Assembly: GCA_030840545.1 (NCBI GenBank)
Contig: JAVEEH010000127.1
Coordinates: forward strand, 1-10,376
Reading direction: 5' to 3'
DNA length: 10,376 nucleotides
From: Frankiaceae bacterium
GTDB taxonomy: Bacteria; Actinomycetota; Actinomycetes; JAFAQI01
The position numbers and the translations under genes were made by a program. Below, piece by piece: positions 1 through 5,727 of this stretch. The notes beneath the pieces were generated by a model. It had not been told where the DNA came from. It saw only the letters and a list, made by a program, of their open reading frames with translations, and searched no databases. Every line of letters starts with the position of its first letter. Position 1 is the stretch's first letter.

Positions 1-257
1 GCCTCGGTTTCGCCATGGTCAACCTCGCCTGCGGGCTCCTGGCCCTGGTGCCGATCCCGCCACTCGAGCTCGGGGTCGTGCTCTGGTCGCGGCTCCCTCG
101 CTCGGCCGGCGCGCGCCGGCTGGCCTACCGCGTGCTCGAGGAGCAGTGGGGGGTCGCGGTCGTCCTGTTGCTGCTGCTCCTCCCGCTGGCCGGCCAGCAA
201 CCCGTTCTGCTCGCTCTGATCGACAGCATCGGCGACTCGATCCTCGGCACCCTCTGA
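1..257 (+). CDS. Membrane protein, C-terminal fragment, M50/site-2-protease-like (partial)
   Basis: The reading frame is already open at the left edge (first full codon at base 3) and stops at 257, so only about the last 84 residues are present. The fragment has a hydrophobic stretch with PIPPL, matching the third conserved segment of M50 site-2 proteases (usual form N..P.PPLDGG), then a basic loop and a second transmembrane segment rich in Leu/Val (about bases 160-205). In M50 enzymes the Asp of that motif is the third zinc ligand; here the residues are L-E-L-G, so Asp is replaced by Glu or lost. M50-like genes are commonly found just upstream of scpA in actinobacteria, which supports the call. 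A catalytic HExxH motif would lie outside the window and cannot be checked. It could instead be an inactive membrane relative. The internal ATG at 15 is not needed as a start. Confidence 0.5.
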   Translation, partial: LGFAMVNLACGLLALVPIPPLELGVVLWSRLPRSAGARRLAYRVLEEQWGVAVVLLLLLLPLAGQQPVLLALIDSIGDSILGTL

Positions 258-296
258 GCGGCGGCGCGTCAGGGCCCGGCGAGGGCCGTCCTGGGC

Positions 297-302
297 TACC
301 GT
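297..302 (+). promoter_or_regulatory. Candidate -10 box (TACCGT) for leaderless scpA transcript
   Basis: TACCGT fits the actinobacterial TANNNT -10 pattern and ends 6 bases before the GTG start of scpA. Transcription would therefore begin at or next to the start codon. There is no Shine-Dalgarno before this GTG, which fits leaderless translation. No convincing -35 box is visible 16-18 bases upstream. Confidence 0.4.
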
Positions 303-308
303 CGGCGG

Positions 309-1193
309 GTGGCGAGCCGGGACCCATCGGCAGGGGACGAGATCCGGCTGCCGGACGTCGAGGACCACTCAGCCGAGAGCTTCCACGTCCACCTCGCTCA
401 GTTCGAGGGCCCTTTCGATCTGCTGCTGTCGTTGATCGCCAAGCGCCAGCTCGACGTCACGCTGATCGCGCTCGCCCAGGTCACCGACGAGTTCATCGCC
501 CACATCCGGTCCCGCGGTGAGGACTGGGACCTCGACCAGGCCAGCGCCTTCCTGGTGGTGGCCGCGACCCTGCTCGATCTCAAGGTCGCCCGCCTGCTGC
601 CGTCCGGCGAGGTGGACGACGAGGACGACCTGGCACTGCTCGAGGCTCGCGACCTGCTGTTCGCCCGGCTGCTGCAGTACCGCGCCTACAAGGAGCTCGC
701 CGCCATCATGGCCGACCGGTTCGCCCGGGAGGGGCGGCGCTTTCCCCGCGCCGTGCCGATGGAGCCGACGTTCCTGGCCCTGCTGCCCGAAGTGCTGCTC
801 GGAGTCGGCGCCGAGCAGTTCGCCGCCGTCGCCGTCCGCGCTATGGCGCCGCGCCCGGAGCCGGTGGTGTCCATCGACCACCTGCACGCGCCCAAGGTCA
901 GCGTCCGCGAGCAGGCCGTCCTCCTGGCCGCCCGGCTGCGCGCCGCCGGCCAGGGAACGTTCCGCGGTCTCACTGCGGATGCCGGCGCCGTGCTGGTCGT
1001 CGTCGCGCGCTTCCTCGCGCTCCTGGAGCTCTACCGGGAGGGCGCCGTCACCTTCGAGCAGATGAGCCCGCTGGGCGAGCTGCACGTGCGCTGGGTCCCT
1101 TCCGACGTTGCGAACGCCGAGCTCGAACGCTGGGCCCACGAAACCGGTGAGATCGACGACTACGACGCACCCGCCCCGCAGGAGCAGCCATGA
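309..1193 (+). CDS. scpA: Segregation and condensation protein A (kleisin ScpA)
   Basis: ScpA is the kleisin subunit that, with ScpB, closes the SMC ring and helps compact and segregate the chromosome. The 294-residue product has the typical ScpA N-terminal block at about residues 25-60 (F-H-V-H-L..FEGPFDLLL.LI..RQLDV), followed by the helical segment with V-T-D-E-F and the A-S-A-F-L-V-V-A-A-T-L-L-D-L-K region that contacts the SMC neck. An acidic linker (VDDEDD) follows, and a C-terminal winged-helix region ends near residue 265 (FLALLELYREGAVTFEQ), which in the family binds the SMC cap. The GTG at 309 is the only start that keeps the N-terminal domain intact and it sits just after a candidate -10 box. 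The roughly 24 residues before the first conserved block are acidic and unconserved. The stop overlaps the scpB ATG by four bases. Confidence 0.95.
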   Translation: MASRDPSAGDEIRLPDVEDHSAESFHVHLAQFEGPFDLLLSLIAKRQLDVTLIALAQVTDEFIAHIRSRGEDWDLDQASAFLVVAATLLDLKVARLLPSGEVDDEDDLALLEARDLLFARLLQYRAYKELAAIMADRFAREGRRFPRAVPMEPTFLALLPEVLLGVGAEQFAAVAVRAMAPRPEPVVSIDHLHAPKVSVREQAVLLAARLRAAGQGTFRGLTADAGAVLVVVARFLALLELYREGAVTFEQMSPLGELHVRWVPSDVANAELERWAHETGEIDDYDAPAPQEQP

Positions 1194-1792
1194 CCGAGGC
1201 CCACGACTTCACCGAGCACCACGCCGACCCGGGCACTCCGCTACCCGAGCTCCGGACGGCCCTGGAGGCGGTCCTGCTCGTCGTCGACGAGCCGGTCGCG
1301 GAGGTCGTCCTCGCCCAGGTCGTCGAACGACCCACCGAGGAGGTTGGTGCGCTGCTCCGCGAGATGGCGGCCGGCTACGACACCGAGGGCAGGGGATTCG
1401 AGCTGCGGAACGTCTCCGGCGGCTGGCGTCTCTACACGCGGGAGTCCTGCGCGCCCTACGTCGAACGGTTCGTCCGCGACGGTCAGCAAGCGCGGCTGAC
1501 GCAGGCGGCGCTGGAGACCCTCGCCGTCGTCGCCTATCGCCAGCCCGTGTCGCGATCGAGGATCGCCGGGATCCGGGGGGTCAACGTGGACGGGGTGATC
1601 CGCACCCTGGTGAGCCGCGGGCTCGTCACCGAGGTGGCGACGGAGCGGGAGTCCGGCTCGATCCTCTACGGCACGACGGCGTACTTCCTCGAGCGGCTCG
1701 GTCTCGGCACCCTGGATGAACTGCCACCGCTGAGCGACTACCTGCCGGATCCCTACTCACTTGATGAAGACGATGTCTCCATCTCACATTGA
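1190..1792 (+). CDS. scpB: Segregation and condensation protein B (ScpB)
   Basis: ScpB is a dimeric protein with two winged-helix domains that wraps the central region of ScpA in the SMC-ScpAB complex. In this 200-residue product the first winged helix spans about residues 20-95 (LRTALEAVLLVVDEPV...GFELRNVSGGWRLYTR). The second, about 100-170, has the family signature L-T-Q-A-A-L-E-T-L-A-V-V-A-Y-R-Q-P-V and I-R-G-V-N-V-D-G-V-I-R-T-L. The end shows the usual YGTT.YFLERLGL..LDELPPL. The ATG lies within the scpA stop (ATGA), with GGAG about 8 bases upstream, so the two are translationally coupled, consistent with their joint complex. The C-terminal acidic tail extends beyond the conserved part and its codons also encode the start of rluB in another frame. 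Confidence 0.95.
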   Translation: MTEAHDFTEHHADPGTPLPELRTALEAVLLVVDEPVAEVVLAQVVERPTEEVGALLREMAAGYDTEGRGFELRNVSGGWRLYTRESCAPYVERFVRDGQQARLTQAALETLAVVAYRQPVSRSRIAGIRGVNVDGVIRTLVSRGLVTEVATERESGSILYGTTAYFLERLGLGTLDELPPLSDYLPDPYSLDEDDVSISH

Positions 1793-2549
1793 TGGTCAGT
1801 TGCCGGCTCCCGATGGCGTCCGGTTGCAGAAGGTCCTCGCGTCTGCCGGGTTCGGCAGCCGACGGGCCTGCGAGGAGATCATCGCTGCCCGTCGGGTGAC
1901 CGTGAACGGGCTTGTCGCGACCCTGGGGGCGCGGGTGGACCCCGGTCGCGACGTGGTCCAGGTTGACGGGGTCGGCGTGCCGACTGCGGCCGGGCTTGTC
2001 CACGTGGCCGTCAACAAGCCGGTCGGGATGCTGTCGGCGATGACCTCCGAGGATGGCCGTCCGTGCATCGGTGATCTGGTCCGTGACCTCGCTGCCGGGC
2101 TGCACGACGTCGCCGGACTGCACCATGTCGGGCGGCTCGATGCCGACAGCGAGGGCCTCCTGCTGGTGACGAACGACGGGGCGCTGTCCCATCGGCTCAT
2201 GCATCCGTCGTTCGGGGTCCCCAAGCGTTACCTGGTCGAAGTCGACGGCGTGGTGCCTCGGTCGCTGGGGCGTGAGCTCCGGGCCGGCGTCGAGCTCGAC
2301 GACGGACCGGCCGCGGTCGACGACTACACCCTGGTGGACAGCGGTCCGGGGAGCACGTTGCTGGAGGTGGAGATCCACGAGGGGCGCAGCCGGATCGTCC
2401 GCCGGATGTTCGAGGCCGCCGGCCACCCCGTGCGCCGGCTGGTGCGCCTCAGCATCGGCCCGATCCGCCTCGGCGAGCTCAAGCCGGGCCGCTTCCGACA
2501 CCTCAACCCGGCGGAGCTGCGCTCGCTCTACTCGGCCGTTGGACTCTGA
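1764..2549 (+). CDS. rluB: 23S rRNA pseudouridine synthase, RsuA/RluB family
   Basis: This enzyme converts a uridine in rRNA to pseudouridine; the scpB-adjacent member is usually annotated RluB (large-subunit rRNA). An N-terminal S4 RNA-binding domain (VRLQKVLASAGFGSRRACEEII...VTVNG) covers about residues 18-65. The catalytic domain carries G-R-L-D-A-D-S-E-G-L-L-L-V-T-N-D-G, with the nucleophilic Asp at residue 126 when counted from ATG 1764. The later motif is HEGRSRIVRRMFEAAGHPV, where Arg-Ile replaces the commoner Arg-Gln. The start is uncertain: TTG 1761, ATG 1764, ATG 1773 and TTG 1800 are all in frame before the S4 domain and none has a good Shine-Dalgarno. I chose 1764; 1773 is equally possible. 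All but TTG 1800 overlap the scpB 3' end, suggesting coupled translation. Which rRNA position is modified cannot be read from the sequence. Confidence 0.92.
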   Translation: MKTMSPSHIDGQLPAPDGVRLQKVLASAGFGSRRACEEIIAARRVTVNGLVATLGARVDPGRDVVQVDGVGVPTAAGLVHVAVNKPVGMLSAMTSEDGRPCIGDLVRDLAAGLHDVAGLHHVGRLDADSEGLLLVTNDGALSHRLMHPSFGVPKRYLVEVDGVVPRSLGRELRAGVELDDGPAAVDDYTLVDSGPGSTLLEVEIHEGRSRIVRRMFEAAGHPVRRLVRLSIGPIRLGELKPGRFRHLNPAELRSLYSAVGL

Positions 2550-2746
2550 GCCGACTTGACGACAAAGCGACTTAGCGGCAGAGCCGCGGGGGAGACGGCG
2601 AGTCCGCTGCCGCGGGTCGGAGAGAGTTCCCGAGTCGACAAGACGACACGGAGCTTTCTGGATTGCGCGTCAACGCGACACCTCGCCGGATCGGTAAGGT
2701 GCGCTGGCGACTCGTCGAGGTGGACGGGTCGGTCGGACGAGAGGAC
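2550..2746. other. Non-coding rluB-aroH gap with nested inverted repeats
   Basis: About 200 bases hold no convincing gene. Bases 2555-2563 can pair with 2634-2642 (8 of 9 pairs, one A-A mismatch). Inside that, GCGGCAG at 2575-2581 pairs perfectly with CTGCCGC at 2607-2613. A competing small hairpin, GCGGC-AGA-GCCGC, occupies 2575-2587. There is no T-run after either stem, so a classical intrinsic terminator is not shown. A candidate promoter box lies in the downstream third. GC content is somewhat lower than in the flanking genes. Role unknown: rluB 3' end, leader RNA, or a decayed repeat. Confidence 0.5.
2695..2700 (+). promoter_or_regulatory. Candidate -10 box (TAAGGT) upstream of aroH
   Basis: TAAGGT fits TANNNT. 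A transcript beginning about 7 bases downstream (near 2707) would give a leader of roughly 50 bases before the aroH GTG. No -35 hexamer close to TTGACA is visible at 16-18 bases upstream. The box falls after the inverted repeats, so if it is the main promoter those repeats are not part of the aroH leader. Confidence 0.35.
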
Positions 2747-2755
2747 GTGACCGGG

Positions 2756-3118
2756 GTGCCGGTTCGAGCGGTCCGGGGGGCGACCCAGGTCTCCGCCGAC
2801 GATCGGGACGCGGTGATCGCCGGCACGGCCGAGCTCGTGCGCGCGGTGCTCGACCGCAACGAGATCGACCCCGCCGACCTCATCAGCGTCATCTTCACCG
2901 CGACCCCTGACCTGACGGCTGAGTTCCCGGCCTACGCCGCCCGCGCCATCGGCATCACCGACGTGCCCCTGCTGTGCGCCACCGAGATCGACGTCCCGGG
3001 AGCGATGCCGCGGGTCATCCGGCTGCTCGCCCACGTGGAGTCCGGCCGGCCGCGGGGCGACTTCCACCACGTCTACCTCCACGGTGCAGCCCAGTTGCGC
3101 ACCGACCTGCCCCGGTGA
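2756..3118 (+). CDS. aroH: Chorismate mutase, monofunctional AroH type
   Basis: It rearranges chorismate to prephenate, the branch point to phenylalanine and tyrosine, as a cytoplasmic trimer in the Bacillus AroH family. Starting at GTG 2756 gives 120 residues in near-exact register with B. subtilis AroH (127 aa). Arg7 matches active-site Arg7 and Arg63 matches Arg63. Cys74, Glu77, Arg89, Tyr107 and Arg115 match Cys75, Glu78, Arg90, Tyr108 and Arg116. The blocks VRGAT, TATPDLTAEFPA and CATEIDVPG are typical. Arg7 is why I prefer this start; GTG 2747 (three residues longer, close behind the purine-rich GAGAGGA at 2739-2745) is the alternative. A TTG at 2663 would add 31 residues with no family counterpart. 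The stop overlaps the tyrA GTG by four bases, linking consecutive pathway steps. Confidence 0.93.
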   Translation: MPVRAVRGATQVSADDRDAVIAGTAELVRAVLDRNEIDPADLISVIFTATPDLTAEFPAYAARAIGITDVPLLCATEIDVPGAMPRVIRLLAHVESGRPRGDFHHVYLHGAAQLRTDLPR

Positions 3119-4230
3119 CGGCGGCCAGGACGCGCTGGGAAGGGCGTCTCCTCGTGGTGGGCACCGGACTCATCGGCACGTCGCTCGGCCTGGCTGCGCG
3201 CGCCGCCGGTGCCGACGTGCTGCTCGCCGACGTGGACTCACGCCGGGTCGACCTGGCCGTGTCCCTGGGGGCCGGGCGGCCGGCCGAGGACGCCGTCGGC
3301 TCCGCTGCGGCGGCGGACCTGATGATCATCGCGGCGCCGCCCGCCGCGATCGGACCGATCGCCGAGGATGCCATCCAGCGGGACCTCGCCCAGACAGTCA
3401 GCCACGTCGGCAGCGTCCAGACGCAACCTCAGGTCTATCTCGAGACTCATGGGTGCCCCGTGTCTCGTTTCGTCGGGTCGCATCCCATCGCCGGACGAGA
3501 GCTCTCCGGCCCCGCCCACGCCGATGCGGGCTTGTTCCAGGACCGCCCGTGGGTGGTGTGTCCCACCGATGCAACCGCGGAGGACGCCACCGAGATGGTG
3601 CTCGGCCTGGCCCGAGCGTGCGGTGCCCAACCGGTCCTGCTCGACGCCGGCGCGCACGACCGGCTCTTCGCCCGGCTGTCGCACGTCCCTCAGCTCGTGG
3701 CCTCCGCCCTTGCCGCCTCACTCGCCGAGCTGGCGCCGGAGGGGGTCGCGCTCGCCGGCGCCGGGGTCCGTGACACGACCAGGCTCGCCGACTCCGAGCC
3801 CGAGATGTGGGCCGAGATCGCGATCGCCAACGCCGGTCCGGTGGCCGCCGGGATCCGTGCGGTCGCCGAGCCACTGCTCGCGGTCGCGGCCGCGCTGGAA
3901 GCTCACGGCGACGGTCACGCCGCCGTTCGCCGGCTGCTGGAAGGGGGCCGCACCGGCCGCGCGCTGCTCCCGGGCAAGCACGGCGGCGCGCCGACGGTCC
4001 TGGCCGAGGTGCAGGTGGTGGTCCCGGACCAGCCGGGCGCACTGGCCGACCTGCTCGCCGCCGTTGCCTCGGAACGGATCAACCTCGAGGACCTCCGGGT
4101 CGACCACTCACCGGAGCAACAGATCGGCATCGCCGAGCTCGTCGTCTCCTCTGCAGCCCGGGATGCGCTGGTCAGCGCCCTGCGTGGTGCCGGGTGGACG
4201 GTCACGTCCGGCGCCAGCACCGCGCTGTGA
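3115..4230 (+). CDS. tyrA: Prephenate dehydrogenase with C-terminal ACT domain
   Basis: TyrA oxidatively decarboxylates prephenate (made by the overlapping aroH product) to 4-hydroxyphenylpyruvate; some relatives use arogenate. The 371-residue protein begins with a Rossmann fold (GTGLIG at 16-21, acidic Asp39 at the end of the second strand, which favours NAD). The catalytic region includes Ser100 and His123 in S-H-P-I-A-G-R-E, and the helical domain has S-H-V-P-Q-L and G-V-R-D-T-T-R-L-A..EPEMW. An ACT domain fills about residues 294-366 (VLAEVQVVVPDQPGALADLL), a likely site of amino-acid feedback, probably tyrosine. Residue 97 is His where the family commonly has Asp (D-V-G/A-S-V-K), and the following Lys is Gln102. 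The GTG at 3115 in the aroH stop gives the correct N-terminus; there is no Shine-Dalgarno, so translation is probably coupled to aroH. Confidence 0.93.
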   Translation: MTAARTRWEGRLLVVGTGLIGTSLGLAARAAGADVLLADVDSRRVDLAVSLGAGRPAEDAVGSAAAADLMIIAAPPAAIGPIAEDAIQRDLAQTVSHVGSVQTQPQVYLETHGCPVSRFVGSHPIAGRELSGPAHADAGLFQDRPWVVCPTDATAEDATEMVLGLARACGAQPVLLDAGAHDRLFARLSHVPQLVASALAASLAELAPEGVALAGAGVRDTTRLADSEPEMWAEIAIANAGPVAAGIRAVAEPLLAVAAALEAHGDGHAAVRRLLEGGRTGRALLPGKHGGAPTVLAEVQVVVPDQPGALADLLAAVASERINLEDLRVDHSPEQQIGIAELVVSSAARDALVSALRGAGWTVTSGASTAL

Positions 4231-4244
4231 CCGCCCAGCGCGGC

Positions 4245-4250
4245 TAGGCT
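4245..4250 (+). promoter_or_regulatory. Candidate -10 box (TAGGCT) for cmk-plsC-der
   Basis: TAGGCT preceded by GGC is a common form of the housekeeping -10 box in actinobacteria. It lies in the 112-base tyrA-cmk gap and would give a leader of about 85 bases. No clear -35 is seen. It suggests cmk-plsC-der can be transcribed apart from aroH-tyrA. Confidence 0.5.
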
Positions 4251-4314
4251 TGGCTCTCGCCCGCTGACCACGCGCGGGCAGGCAGCCGAGCCAGCCGTTC
4301 GGCGGATCGACGTC

Positions 4315-4337
4315 CCGGACAGGTCCGGCGCAGGAGG
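4315..4337 (+). promoter_or_regulatory. cmk ribosome binding site with adjacent perfect inverted repeat
   Basis: AGGAGG at 4332-4337 is the best Shine-Dalgarno in the window and is 5 bases from GTG 4343, fixing the cmk start. Directly upstream CCGGAC (4315-4320), a two-base spacer and GTCCGG (4323-4328) form a perfect inverted repeat. As RNA this would be a five-pair hairpin with a four-base loop ending four bases before the Shine-Dalgarno; as DNA it could be a small operator. Its function is not shown. Confidence 0.6.
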
Positions 4338-4342
4338 ACACG

Positions 4343-5062
4343 GTGCAGCAGCGCGCGGCCAGCGCACCTCTGCGCGCGGGGACCGTCGTCGCCATCGACG
4401 GTCCGTCCGGCTCCGGCAAGTCGACCGTCGCCCGGGAGGTCGCCCGCTCGCTCGGCTTCCGTTACCTCGACACCGGGGCCATGTACCGCGCGCTGACCTG
4501 GCTGGCACTGCGCCGCGGCCTCGACCTGACCGACGCAGGGGCACTCACGGCGCTGGCCGAGTCCGCCGAGCTGGAGCTGTCCACCGACCCGGATCGTCCC
4601 GGGGTCCGGGTCGACGGCACCGACGTCACGACCGAGATTCGCAGCGAGCCGGTGACGGCCGCAGTCAGCACGACCAGCGCTGTGCCGGGAGTGCGCGCCG
4701 AGATGGTGCGGCGGCAGCGCGAGGCGATCCGGCCGGGGGACGGCGTCGTCGAAGGGCGCGACAGCGGCACGACGGTCGCTCCGGATGCCACGGGCAAGGT
4801 CTTCCTCACCGCCGACCCCGCCGCGCGCGCGGCCCGCCGCGGTCGGGAGCTCGCCGGCCCGGCACTCGACGACGCCGTCGTAGCCGCGACCCAGGAGGCG
4901 CTGCTGCGCCGAGACACCGCCGACGCCGGTCGGGCCGCCTCCCCGCTCACCCAGGCTCCGGACGCGCTCGTGGTCGACGCCACGGACCTGACCGCCGACG
5001 CTGTCGTCGAGCAGGTCCTCGCCGCGGTGCGTGCGGCCGGCGCCCAGCGGGGGAATGCATGA
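4343..5062 (+). CDS. cmk: Cytidylate kinase (CMP/dCMP kinase)
   Basis: Cmk phosphorylates CMP and dCMP to the diphosphates with ATP, feeding CTP and dCTP pools and thus also CDP-lipid synthesis. The 239-residue product has the P-loop GPSGSGKS at residues 20-27. The nucleotide-binding block YLDTGAMYRALTWLAL and the CMP-contact segment V-V-E-G-R-D-S-G-T (137-143) follow, then PDATGKVFLTADP.ARA.RR and the lid/Arg region LLRRDTADAGRAASPL. At residue 141 a Ser replaces the Ile or Met usual in E-G-R-D-I/M-G. Length is normal for a stand-alone Cmk (about 220-235). In some actinobacteria Cmk and Der are one fused protein; here they are separate with plsC between them. The GTG start is set by a strong Shine-Dalgarno. 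The stop overlaps the plsC ATG. Confidence 0.95.
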   Translation: MQQRAASAPLRAGTVVAIDGPSGSGKSTVAREVARSLGFRYLDTGAMYRALTWLALRRGLDLTDAGALTALAESAELELSTDPDRPGVRVDGTDVTTEIRSEPVTAAVSTTSAVPGVRAEMVRRQREAIRPGDGVVEGRDSGTTVAPDATGKVFLTADPAARAARRGRELAGPALDDAVVAATQEALLRRDTADAGRAASPLTQAPDALVVDATDLTADAVVEQVLAAVRAAGAQRGNA

Positions 5063-5727
5063 GCGCCAAGCCGCTGCGCCGAGGCACCGATCCGGCTCGC
5101 GAGAGCATCCCTTTGGCCGTCGTACGCAGGTCCGCCGCCATGCTCCTGCGCCTGGTCTTCAGCATCCGCGTCATCGGCGCGGAGCATGTGCCGGCCACCG
5201 GACCGGTCCTGGTGGCCGGCAACCACACGGGCTTCCTCGACGGCCCGTTGGTCATGATCCTGCTGCCGCGGCCGTCGGCCTTCCTGGTCAAGAGCGAGCT
5301 CTACGACGGGCCCTTCCGGCGGGTGCTCACCTTCGCCCGCCAGATCCCTGTTCACCGCGGCTCACCGGACCGCACCGCACTGACCCGTGCGCTCGGCGTG
5401 CTGGCCGGCGGCGGTGTGCTCGGTGTGTTCCCCGAAGGCACCAGGGGCGAGGGCCGGCTGGAGAGCGTCCAGCACGGCATCGGCTACCTCGCCCTGCGAG
5501 CCGGCTGCCCCGTCGTGCCGGTCGTCTGCCTGGGCACCGCCGACGCGTTGCCCAAGGGCCGTAAGCTGCCTCGCTGGCGCACCCGGATCGACATCGTCTT
5601 CGGGCCGGCCTTCGATCTCGATGTCGACGGCAACCCGCGGGCGCGGAGCACGGTCGCCGCGGCGGCGGAGCAGATCCGGGTGCGGCTGCTCGCGCACCTG
5701 GACTCCCTCGACGGCCCCGGCGCATGA
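5059..5727 (+). CDS. plsC: 1-acyl-sn-glycerol-3-phosphate acyltransferase (PlsC family)
   Basis: PlsC-family enzymes acylate lysophosphatidate to phosphatidate at the membrane. The 222-residue protein shows the catalytic HX4D motif as N-H-T-G-F-L-D (His56, Asp61), motif II around residues 90-100 (ARQIPVHRG), motif III F-P-E-G-T-R at 124-129, and the motif IV region VVPVVCLGT. A moderately hydrophobic helix near residues 20-35 may be a membrane anchor. The ATG overlaps the cmk stop (ATGA), with GCGGGGGA upstream, and its own stop overlaps the der ATG in the same way. This cmk-plsC-der order is common in actinobacteria and couples CTP supply to phosphatidate synthesis, though that link is an inference. 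The acyl acceptor is not proven by sequence; some PlsC paralogues use other substrates. Confidence 0.88.
   Translation: MSAKPLRRGTDPARESIPLAVVRRSAAMLLRLVFSIRVIGAEHVPATGPVLVAGNHTGFLDGPLVMILLPRPSAFLVKSELYDGPFRRVLTFARQIPVHRGSPDRTALTRALGVLAGGGVLGVFPEGTRGEGRLESVQHGIGYLALRAGCPVVPVVCLGTADALPKGRKLPRWRTRIDIVFGPAFDLDVDGNPRARSTVAAAAEQIRVRLLAHLDSLDGPGA

Noticed and set aside
271..290. GGCCC-GGCGA-GGGCC hairpin after the M50-like gene as a terminator
   Set aside because: Only five pairs, no T-run, and such stems are expected often at this GC content.
2556..2750. 64-codon open frame in the rluB-aroH gap
   Set aside because: TTG start, no Shine-Dalgarno, no recognisable sequence, and it spans the inverted repeats and candidate promoter.
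2974..3114. N-terminal extension of the tyrA frame inside aroH
   Set aside because: Arg/Pro-rich sequence with no TyrA counterpart; the Rossmann strand begins shortly after GTG 3115.
4259..4278. CCCGC / GCGGG stem in the cmk leader as a riboswitch or attenuator
   Set aside because: Five pairs around a long loop; no match to a known riboswitch that I can recognise.
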